A stretch of 34,320 nucleotides of DNA from Prevotellaceae bacterium. GTDB lineage: Bacteria > Bacteroidota > Bacteroidia > Bacteroidales > UBA932. Positions 8,477-16,554 of this stretch are shown in pieces. A program made the position numbers and the translations under genes. Below the pieces are notes generated by a model. The model saw only the letters and a list, made by a program, of their open reading frames with translations, ran no database searches and was not told the origin of the DNA. The DNA lies in assembly GCA_031281125.1 (NCBI GenBank), contig JAITFU010000068.1, forward strand, positions 1 through 34,320, read 5' to 3'. Within the stretch, counting starts at the first letter, position 1; each line of letters begins with the position of its first letter.

Positions 8477-10074
8477 GTGTTTATGAGTTGATTAACCGAA
8501 TAATTTATTTTATTTAACAAAGCGTTTTCCTTTTTTTCAATGTATTGACGTGTAAGTGTTGTGATTCGGTTGTGTAACTCAACTTCTTCTGATTGTCCCC
8601 AATTTATAGGTCTGAATGGAATACTCGAAATTGGTTTTTCCGAAAATTCTACAATATTACCCTTGACAATACCATTGCATTTCAACCAATCGAAAATGCT
8701 TGAATTGTTTAAGTATGCTACAATATATTCTAAACTTTCGCGAGTTTTGGGCTTTTTAAAAATTGCCGTAACATCTTGCGTTGGGTATATCTTTTTATCA
8801 ACCAACGAAAAACGGAAATGATTTTTATTTGAAATACGCTCTTTGCAAGGCACAAATATTCGTTTCTCGTCCTTGCTAAACAGATTGAAATTCCTTAAAA
8901 ACACCCATTCCCAAAAGTTTATTTTTCGATTGTATTGATAACGCTTTTCTAAATCGTGTCTAAAAGATGAAAAATGCTTATAAAAATGCGGATATTTTTC
9001 TTGCACCTCTTCCAAAGACAAACCTTCAGGGATGTAAATATACGAGGTGTATTTATTTGGAAAATACGGATTTAGGTCTTTTGCCTTAATTACTTCTATA
9101 ATTGCTTGTTTTTCAAAATCATTTAGTGGGTCACCGTTTACCTGAAATGCTTTGTCAAGTCCGCTAACCAAACCGTTGCCAATATCGCAATACTCGCCAA
9201 TAGTGTGAAATTCAGTTTTGTTTTCGTCATCAAACAAGGCAAAAAGATTACTCGTTTTCTGAGCTTTACGACAATTCTTTTCAAAATTTTTAAGTTCTTT
9301 TTGAATTTCCGCCGTTTGCAATATCCACCTTTCATTTTGCTTGAATTGTGGAATTTCAATAAAATCTGCGTCTTCAAATGGTTTTCGATCTTTCAGTTTA
9401 TCTAATACCTCAACTGTTAATTTTTGATTTACATAGTATTTTGCAACTTTTATTCTTTCTGCTTTTTTTCGACTTTTTATGTATTTGAAAATGACGGTCG
9501 AAACGGTTACTTTGTCAAAAATCGGTGTTTCGTTGAAATGATATATTATTTCAAAAAAACCGTTTGCAACCATACAGTTACGCAACGAAACAGAATGAGT
9601 AGTGTTCATCCAATATTCAGGGCAAATGAAAATCAACTGTCCATTATCATTCAGTAACTCAATAGATTTGAGAATGAAAATATAGAGATAATCACACAAC
9701 GAATTGCAGTATTTGCTCCAAAGGGGATTTGTTACAAGTTCCTGTTTTAGATTGTCTTCGAGGTTTTTCCAACGAATATACGGTGGATTTCCAATGATTA
9801 AATCGTATTTTTCTTTGATATTTGCCGTTACAAAACTTTCGTATTTTACATTAGAAAAATTGGTAGCCAACCCCGTATCTATTTCATAAGCAGTAACATT
9901 ATCAAATCCTTTTTTCAGAAACAAATCAAGAAAAATTCCTTCACCACAACTTGGTTCTAAAATATTTGAATCAGGTGCAATATCTGCCAAATCAATCATA
10001 AAATCGGCAACTATTTCAGGTGTGAAATACTGCCCAAACTTGTTTTTCATCTGCTGTTTGCCTGATTTGATCAT
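8473..10074 (-). CDS. N6-adenine DNA methyltransferase of the HincII-like system
   Basis: KFGQYFTPEIVADFMIDL, ILEPSCGEGIFLDLFL, IIGNPPYIRW (NPPY). ORF-track start 10110 lies inside the putative -7 element, so ATG 10074 (or 10050, MKNKFGQYFTPE) is preferred. Confidence 0.92.
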   Translation of the reverse strand: MIKSGKQQMKNKFGQYFTPEIVADFMIDLADIAPDSNILEPSCGEGIFLDLFLKKGFDNVTAYEIDTGLATNFSNVKYESFVTANIKEKYDLIIGNPPYIRWKNLEDNLKQELVTNPLWSKYCNSLCDYLYIFILKSIELLNDNGQLIFICPEYWMNTTHSVSLRNCMVANGFFEIIYHFNETPIFDKVTVSTVIFKYIKSRKKAERIKVAKYYVNQKLTVEVLDKLKDRKPFEDADFIEIPQFKQNERWILQTAEIQKELKNFEKNCRKAQKTSNLFALFDDENKTEFHTIGEYCDIGNGLVSGLDKAFQVNGDPLNDFEKQAIIEVIKAKDLNPYFPNKYTSYIYIPEGLSLEEVQEKYPHFYKHFSSFRHDLEKRYQYNRKINFWEWVFLRNFNLFSKDEKRIFVPCKERISNKNHFRFSLVDKKIYPTQDVTAIFKKPKTRESLEYIVAYLNNSSIFDWLKCNGIVKGNIVEFSEKPISSIPFRPINWGQSEEVELHNRITTLTRQYIEKKENALLNKINYSVNQLINT

Positions 10075-10107
10075 TGTTGCTATTCTATATAATATAATTA
10101 TCTCGCA

Positions 10108-10115
10108 CAAAGGTA
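10108..10115 (-). promoter_or_regulatory. -7 element (TACCTTTG) for the RM operon
   Basis: CAAAGGTA on + strand, 34 bp upstream of ATG 10074, just past the M28 stop. Confidence 0.5.
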
Positions 10116-10122
10116 ATATTTT

Positions 10123-11763
10123 TTATGGTCTCGAATACAAACTCTCTTCTTGAAGGTTGTGCGCCCCGCGAACAGTAACGGCAGGGTTAATATCTAACTT
10201 CAACAACTCCTTTCTGTTACCCACTTCCATAATGGTCAGATAGGCCAATTTGGTTGCCTTATAAAATTTTTCAAAATCAACAAACTCTACTGCATCTCTA
10301 TAGGTGTGATAATCAGGGGTAAATCCGCAAAAAATCCATACAGAAGGGATTCCAAACCGAATAAATGGGTAGTGGTCGCTCCTGAAATAGACGCGCTGAG
10401 GGTGCAGCACATCGGAGTAGCTGTAATCAAACCCAAACCGCACGCCGGAGGTGCTGTTTGCTTTGTGGATGGCATTGTCTAACTCGGAGCTAAGCATATC
10501 GGAGGCAACCAAATAGAGCGAATCGGTGTGGTTGCGTCCCAACATATCTAAGTTGATACAGGCCGATATTTTTTCGATGGGAACGGGGCAATTATTTACA
10601 AAATAGTGCGAACCGTGCATCATTTGCTCCTCGCCGCACATCCAGGCAAGGATCACTGAGCGCTTGGGTTTATCCACCAACAACGCCTTGGCAATCTCAA
10701 ACATAGCCACTACGCCGGTGAGGTTGTCGTCGGCGCCGGGGATCACTTCCCCGTCGTCAATCCCCCTGCCATCGTGATGACTGCTCACCACCACGTACTC
10801 GTTCTTTAACACAGGATCAGAGCCTTCTATCAAAGCCACCACATTGGGTGCGGTTGCTTTATATGTATCGATAGACACATCTAACCGTGCAAAGAGATTT
10901 GGGTAGAGAATCGGCTCAAGCGTTTTTCCCATTCGTTGATCGGTAAAGAGGGCGGTTACTTCTTCCTCGCTAATGCCCATCAACACAGCGGCAAGCCGGT
11001 GGTCAATCTCAACAGCGCCAAAAGGGGAGGGCGGACGTTGAAAGGAAGAACGATTTGACGGTGAGGATAATGTGACATTGGGTGCGCGTTGCGTTTCGTA
11101 AGAGAACGACAACCGTCCGGTGGGGGCATAGTCATAAAATCCTGATGGTATAGAGATTCGATCTAATTTTTCCGGACTGACCACGTTAAAAACAGCAGAA
11201 GCTCCTCGCTCTCGTAAAAATGCCCATACCAACTCAAGGCGGGTACTTCGCCAGGGGCTTGGTACGCTTCCGTCTAATGCAAAACAGTCATCGTCCAAAA
11301 TAACCACCATCTTGCCCCTTACGTCCACCCCTTCAAGCGCGTCCATACCGGAACCGGCAAAGAGTACATCTCCAAAATAAGATCCGCCGGTGGTGAAATT
11401 GGCGCCAAAAGAGTGGCCAAAATACCATACCGACTCCACCCCGTCTCTCTTTACCGTCAATTGTGTCCCGTGCGGAGAAACAGAGGTAACGTCAAGCGGT
11501 ACATATTGATAAAAAGAGCCATCGGGCATCGCCGACTTAAGACCATGGTGTTTAGCCCAATTGGCAATGTAGAGCGATACAATCGAAAGTTCCGAAGAAG
11601 GCGTTTCTCTTCCCCTGAATTCCTTAGCGCCAAGAAAATCGAGATGATACCTCATCTCTTCTTTGTCAATGATTTTAAGGCCTTTTGATTGGGCAAAAAG
11701 TCCCGTAGAGAGGACGCCGACAACACAGATTGTGAAGGCCGATTTTTTTAAAAGTGGAGTCAT
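10123..11763 (-). CDS. Secreted M28-family Zn metallopeptidase
   Basis: SSHHDGRGIDDGEVIPGADDNLTGVVAMFEIA, GEEQMMHGS, NLDMLGR, FTPDYHTYRD; signal peptide begins at ATG 11763 (MTPLLKKSAFTICVVGVLSTGLFAQ). Confidence 0.92.
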   Translation of the reverse strand: MTPLLKKSAFTICVVGVLSTGLFAQSKGLKIIDKEEMRYHLDFLGAKEFRGRETPSSELSIVSLYIANWAKHHGLKSAMPDGSFYQYVPLDVTSVSPHGTQLTVKRDGVESVWYFGHSFGANFTTGGSYFGDVLFAGSGMDALEGVDVRGKMVVILDDDCFALDGSVPSPWRSTRLELVWAFLRERGASAVFNVVSPEKLDRISIPSGFYDYAPTGRLSFSYETQRAPNVTLSSPSNRSSFQRPPSPFGAVEIDHRLAAVLMGISEEEVTALFTDQRMGKTLEPILYPNLFARLDVSIDTYKATAPNVVALIEGSDPVLKNEYVVVSSHHDGRGIDDGEVIPGADDNLTGVVAMFEIAKALLVDKPKRSVILAWMCGEEQMMHGSHYFVNNCPVPIEKISACINLDMLGRNHTDSLYLVASDMLSSELDNAIHKANSTSGVRFGFDYSYSDVLHPQRVYFRSDHYPFIRFGIPSVWIFCGFTPDYHTYRDAVEFVDFEKFYKATKLAYLTIMEVGNRKELLKLDINPAVTVRGAHNLQEESLYSRP

Positions 11764-11779
11764 GGTTTGCGATTTTGTG

Positions 11780-11787
11780 CAAAAGTA
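11780..11787 (-). promoter_or_regulatory. -7 element (TACTTTTG) for M28 gene
   Basis: CAAAAGTA on + strand 17 bp upstream of ATG 11763; inside the longer ORF-track ORF, which argues for the shorter start. Confidence 0.45.
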
Positions 11788-11811
11788 CAAAAAACGAATC
11801 GATCAATCTCT

Positions 11812-11819
11812 TAACTTTG
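11812..11819 (+). promoter_or_regulatory. -7 element (TAACTTTG) for radical SAM gene
   Basis: TAACTTTG 20 nt upstream of TTG start at 11839. Confidence 0.5.
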
Positions 11820-11838
11820 CAAAAAAATTATTACGACT

Positions 11839-12795
11839 TTGGATTTATTGCATCCCATATTTCCACAAGGCAAACGTTATCACTCCTTTGCCGCACAAAT
11901 CAAGGAGAGGTTCGGCGGACGGCTTCAAAAGGTGGTGATCGATTTGGGGTTCAACTGCCCCAACAGAGACGGCACGTTGGGAACGGAGGGTTGCACCTAT
12001 TGCCTCAACGCCGCCTTTCATCCCGCCTACAGCCGTCCCGACGTAGAGTTGTTTCGCCAGATAAACGAGGGCATTCTCTTTCATCAAAGACGATATGCCC
12101 GCGCAAAAGGGTACTTAGCTTATTTTCAATCGTATTCAAATACTTACGCTCCGTTGGAACGCCTCAAAGAGGTGTATGAACAAGCGCTTACACATCCCAA
12201 CATCTGTGGCTTGGTGATCGGCACCCGTCCCGACTGTGTAGATGCAGAAAAGTTAGACTACATAGCGGAGCTTTCCCTCAAAAGCAACATCATTATTGAA
12301 TTTGGTGTTGAATCTTGCCATGACCGCACCCTGTTACGTATCAAACGCGGCCACACCTTTACGCAAGCTCGTGAAGCGGTGATTCAAAGTGCACAACGCG
12401 GATTGCAGACGGGTGCCCACTTTATCTTTGGCCTTCCCGGTGAATCAAAAGAGGAGATGATGCGTAATGCAGCTATTATCAACACACTGCCGCTCACTTC
12501 CGTCAAGTTTCATCAGCTCCAGATTATCAAAGGCACAGCAATGGAAAAGGAATACCTTAAATATCCCAACGACTTTGTAACCTTTACTTTACCCGATTAT
12601 ATCGACTTTTTTATCGACTTCTTGGAGTTACTCCACCCAAAGATCGCTATTGAGCGCTTTGCCGGCGAGGTTCCGCCTCGATTTGTGTCGCATACGCCGT
12701 GGGGGTTGGTACGCAACGTTGATTTAATCAGGATGTTGGAGAAGCGATTGGCGGAGAGAAATAGTTGGCAAGGACAAAAGTTGGTAATGGGTTAA
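11839..12795 (+). CDS. TIGR01212/YhcC-type radical SAM protein
   Basis: DLGFNCPNRDGTLGTEGCTYCLNAAF (variant radical SAM Cys cluster), YFQSYSNTYAPL, GTRPDCV, IEFGVES; start appears to be TTG. Confidence 0.92.
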   Translation: MDLLHPIFPQGKRYHSFAAQIKERFGGRLQKVVIDLGFNCPNRDGTLGTEGCTYCLNAAFHPAYSRPDVELFRQINEGILFHQRRYARAKGYLAYFQSYSNTYAPLERLKEVYEQALTHPNICGLVIGTRPDCVDAEKLDYIAELSLKSNIIIEFGVESCHDRTLLRIKRGHTFTQAREAVIQSAQRGLQTGAHFIFGLPGESKEEMMRNAAIINTLPLTSVKFHQLQIIKGTAMEKEYLKYPNDFVTFTLPDYIDFFIDFLELLHPKIAIERFAGEVPPRFVSHTPWGLVRNVDLIRMLEKRLAERNSWQGQKLVMG

Positions 12796-12815
12796 TGGTA
12801 TCTCGGTTTTTTTTG

Positions 12816-12823
12816 TACCTTTG
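12816..12823 (+). promoter_or_regulatory. -7 element (TACCTTTG) for guaB
   Basis: TACCTTTG 25 nt upstream of ATG 12849. Confidence 0.5.
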
Positions 12824-12848
12824 CGGGTTAATAAATACTCATTTGCTC

Positions 12849-14312
12849 ATGAACACCAACCGAATCGTTTTTGAGGGACTCACTTTTGACGATGTGTTAC
12901 TTTTACCTGCTCATTCTCAAGTGCTTCCAAGGGAAGTCTCTATTCAGACCCGTTTTTCAAAAAACATTACACTCAGCGCGCCCTTGGTTTCTTCTGCCAT
13001 GGACACGGTAACAGAGGCAGAGATGGCGATTGCAATGGCGCGGGAGGGAGGTATTGGCGTGATTCACAAAAATATGCCAATCGACCGACAGATGGAGCAG
13101 GTGCGCAAGGTAAAACGTGCGGAGAATGGAATGATATATGATCCGGTGGTGATTCACAAAGACGGATGCGTGGGAGATGCGGTGCGATTGATGACCGAAA
13201 ATCATATCGGGGGTATTCCGGTGGTGGACAAAAATCGAAAACTCATTGGGATTGTCACTAACCGCGACCTTCGTTTTCAGGACAATATGTCCATTCCAAT
13301 TACTGAGGTGATGACCTCTGAGCACCTCATTACCACCCAAAAAGGCGACGACCTACACAGCGCCACACAGTTATTAAAAAAATACAAAATCGAGAAGCTG
13401 CCTGTGGTGGACGAAAATAATGTACTCGTTGGTTTGCTGACCTATAAAGATATTACCAAAATTAAAGACAACCCCAACGCAAGTAAAGACGAAATGGGGC
13501 GCCTTCAGGTGGCCGCTGCCGTAGGTGTAAACGCCAACACCTTGGATAGTGTCAATAAATTGATTGTGGCGGGAGTAGATGCGGTAGTAATAGATACGGC
13601 GCACGGACACTCTCAGGCGGTATTACAGATGGTGCGCTCTGTAAAAAAGGCATATCCAAACTTAGAGGTATTGGCAGGTAACATTGCCACAGCAGCAGCC
13701 GCCAAAGCGCTTGTTGAGTGCGGTGTGGACGGCATTAAGGTGGGAATTGGCCCCGGATCGATCTGTACCACACGGGTGATTGCGGGTGTGGGCGTACCTC
13801 AATTTAGTGCTATTCTTCATGTTGCAGAGGCAATTCAAGGTTCCGGCGTGCCCATTATTGCAGACGGAGGCATCCGTTACTCCGGAGATATTGTAAAAGC
13901 CTTAGCAGCAGGAGCCGACACCATTATGGCCGGATCGCTCTTTGCCGGAGTAGAAGAGTCGCCCGGAGAAACCATTATCCTTAATGGTCGTAAGTTCAAA
14001 TCATACAGAGGAATGGGATCCTTAGAGGCAATGCAGCAAGGGTCCAAAGACCGATACTTTCAGGATATGGAAGAAGATGTAAAAAAATTAGTTCCCGAAG
14101 GTATTGTGGCCCAGGTTCCTTTTAAAGGAGCCCTTTCAGAAGTGTGTTATCAACTGATTGGGGGACTGCGCGCAGGTATGGGTTATTGCGGTGCACTCGA
14201 TCTAAAGGCGTTACGTTGCGCTCAATTTATCCGTATCACTTCTGCCGGTATCATCGAAAACCATCCCCACGACGTCTCCATCACGCGCGAAGCGCCCAAC
14301 TACAGCAGATAA
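12849..14312 (+). CDS. guaB: Inosine-5'-monophosphate dehydrogenase
   Basis: [23 protein letters not shown], two CBS domains, [20 protein letters not shown] active-site loop; ATG 12849 preferred over upstream ORF start. Confidence 0.97.
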   Translation: MNTNRIVFEGLTFDDVLLLPAHSQVLPREVSIQTRFSKNITLSAPLVSSAMDTVTEAEMAIAMAREGGIGVIHKNMPIDRQMEQVRKVKRAENGMIYDPVVIHKDGCVGDAVRLMTENHIGGIPVVDKNRKLIGIVTNRDLRFQDNMSIPITEVMTSEHLITTQKGDDLHSATQLLKKYKIEKLPVVDENNVLVGLLTYKDITKIKDNPNASKDEMGRLQVAAAVGVNANTLDSVNKLIVAGVDAVVIDTAHGHSQAVLQMVRSVKKAYPNLEVLAGNIATAAAAKALVECGVDGIKVGIGPGSICTTRVIAGVGVPQFSAILHVAEAIQGSGVPIIADGGIRYSGDIVKALAAGADTIMAGSLFAGVEESPGETIILNGRKFKSYRGMGSLEAMQQGSKDRYFQDMEEDVKKLVPEGIVAQVPFKGALSEVCYQLIGGLRAGMGYCGALDLKALRCAQFIRITSAGIIENHPHDVSITREAPNYSR

Positions 14313-15169
14313 TGAACAGATTCTCCCTCTTTTTAATCGCCGTACTTCTAACGACCGCCTGTTCGCTCTTCTCCTCCAAGTCTAATATAGGAGTGATCGC
14401 AGAAGTGAATAAAAAACAATTGCTTATATCCGATGTCGTCTATTTAATTCCAACGGGACTGCCCGCTCAAGACAGCATTGCCCTTTTGCGTCAATATATA
14501 AACACTTGGGCATTAGCACATTTGATGGAAGCAAAGGCCTTAAAGGAGCTTCCAAAAGAGCAACGAGATGTAAGTCAAGCCATTGAAGAGTATCGCCGCT
14601 CTCTGCTTGTTTTTCAGTACGAAAAAATGTTTGTTGAGACAAGGATTGACACCTCAATTACCCTTAACGACCTGACAAAGACCTATCAAGAGAACAGTGC
14701 GCTCTTTACCCTCTCCGAGCCGATTGCCAAAGTGCGCCTCATCAAGATCTCTCTTGACTCTCCCTATTTAGAAATGGTCCGATCTTTGTATCGTACAAAG
14801 TCAATAGAAGAAACCAATAAATTAGAAGAGATGATTAGTAGTTCGGCAGAAAAGTACGAAACATATAATGGGCAATGGATCGGCGCATCCAATCTTTCAA
14901 AAGAGTTGCCTGTCTCTACTGAGGAGGTGATTCGCTCCATTCCACGCGGTTATTTGGAGTGTATAGATAACTTTTTTGCCTATTACACCGCTTTTATTGA
15001 GGTGATTCCGGCCAACTCAATCGGTCCGATCGATTACGCGGAGACGTCGATCCGAAGCATTATTTTGGGCAAACGAAAACAGCAATTGTTAAAAAATTTA
15101 GAAAAAGAGGTGTTGGAAGAGGGGTGGAAAAACAACCAACTAAAAGTATATATTAATGAAAATGAATAG
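14312..15169 (+). CDS. Lipoprotein, SurA/PpiC-like chaperone relative lacking an obvious parvulin domain
   Basis: Lipobox LTTAC; start codon shares the A of the guaB TAA; followed directly by surA-like gene. Confidence 0.75.
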   Translation: MNRFSLFLIAVLLTTACSLFSSKSNIGVIAEVNKKQLLISDVVYLIPTGLPAQDSIALLRQYINTWALAHLMEAKALKELPKEQRDVSQAIEEYRRSLLVFQYEKMFVETRIDTSITLNDLTKTYQENSALFTLSEPIAKVRLIKISLDSPYLEMVRSLYRTKSIEETNKLEEMISSSAEKYETYNGQWIGASNLSKELPVSTEEVIRSIPRGYLECIDNFFAYYTAFIEVIPANSIGPIDYAETSIRSIILGKRKQQLLKNLEKEVLEEGWKNNQLKVYINENE

Positions 15170-16553
15170 GATTCTTCTTTGGACAGCCACTCTTTGCCTG
15201 TCTCTCCCTCTAAATGCCCAAAGGTATAATGATGGCCTTATAGACAAGGTGATCGCGACCGTGGGAAACGAAATCGTCCAACTCTCCACATTAGAAACCG
15301 AAGTGAGTCAAATGATCCTTATGGGAGTGGTATCTGACCGAAATATCCGCTGTCGAGTACTTGAAAGTATTCTAATGCAAAAGTTGTTACTCAATCAGGC
15401 TAAATTAGATAGCCTTGAAGTGAACGAAAGCAACGTAGAGATGGAGTTAGAAAACCGTATTCAGGAATGGAAAACTCAGGCCGGAGGAGAAAAGGCGTTA
15501 GAAGACTACTTTAAAAAGCCACTCTTTAAAATCAGGCAAGAGATGAGAGAACAACTTAGGGAACAAATACTAACCATGCAAATGCGCAATAAGTTGCAAT
15601 CCGATCTTCCCTCATTGACCCCAAAAGAGGTAGAAAGGTTCTTTCTTCAAACCGATAAAGACAGCCTTCCCATTATCCCTATTCAGTATCAACTACGTCA
15701 GATTGTTCTCTATCCATCAAAAGAAGATGCGGTGATGCAGGTGAAGGAGGAGTTGCTCACATTTAGGGAGAGGGTAATCAACGGCGAAAACTTTGGCGCA
15801 TTGGCTGCTCTCTACTCACAGGACCCCGGATCTACCATGCGCAGGGGAGAATTGGGAATGGCAGCCAAACAGATCTTTTATCCCGCATTTAGCGATGCCG
15901 CCATGGCGCTCAGGCCGGGACAGGTGTCGCAAATTATTGAGACACCGGACGGTTTTCACATCATTCAACTTATAGAGAAAGAAGGAGATATGTTTAATGC
16001 CCGTCACATTTTACGCAAGCCTCAGTTTGGCAGCGATGTGCGTCAAAAGGCATTTAATAAACTCGACAGTCTTAAAAATCAGATTTTAAGCGACAGCCTC
16101 ACCTTTGATATTGCTGCTACGCGTTACTCAATGGATCCAAAATCGAGCCGTAACAGTGGGCTGCTCTCTGACGAAAACAGCGGCTCTACCTACTTTGAAA
16201 AAGACCAACTTAGCCCTACAGACTATCGGGCGATCAGCAATCTTAAGCCGGGTCAAATATCTGATCCATACGAGTCAACAGACTTTGGAAGCGGAGTAAG
16301 CGTCACTTCGGGAAGACCAAATGACGGAAAATCAGGAAATATCGTTTATAAAATCATCAAGTTAGAGAAGATTTTACCGGCCCATCCTGCCAACCTGAAA
16401 GACGACTATCCCGTTATCCTCAATCATGCAGAAGGTCAACGTATGAATGGTGTAGTGGAAAAATTTGTAACGGAAAAACAAAAAATCACATATATTGTTA
16501 TTGACCAACTATTTAGAGAGTGTCCCTTTGAACGGTCAGGCTGGGTCAAGTAG
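15156..16553 (+). CDS. SurA-like periplasmic peptidylprolyl isomerase
   Basis: Signal peptide, IDKVIATVGNEIVQLSTLETE, parvulin repeats (FGALAALYSQDPGSTMRRGELGMAAKQIFYPAFSDAAMALRPGQVSQIIETPDGFHIIQL). Confidence 0.93.
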   Translation: MKMNRILLWTATLCLSLPLNAQRYNDGLIDKVIATVGNEIVQLSTLETEVSQMILMGVVSDRNIRCRVLESILMQKLLLNQAKLDSLEVNESNVEMELENRIQEWKTQAGGEKALEDYFKKPLFKIRQEMREQLREQILTMQMRNKLQSDLPSLTPKEVERFFLQTDKDSLPIIPIQYQLRQIVLYPSKEDAVMQVKEELLTFRERVINGENFGALAALYSQDPGSTMRRGELGMAAKQIFYPAFSDAAMALRPGQVSQIIETPDGFHIIQLIEKEGDMFNARHILRKPQFGSDVRQKAFNKLDSLKNQILSDSLTFDIAATRYSMDPKSSRNSGLLSDENSGSTYFEKDQLSPTDYRAISNLKPGQISDPYESTDFGSGVSVTSGRPNDGKSGNIVYKIIKLEKILPAHPANLKDDYPVILNHAEGQRMNGVVEKFVTEKQKITYIVIDQLFRECPFERSGWVK

Positions 16554-16554
16554 T

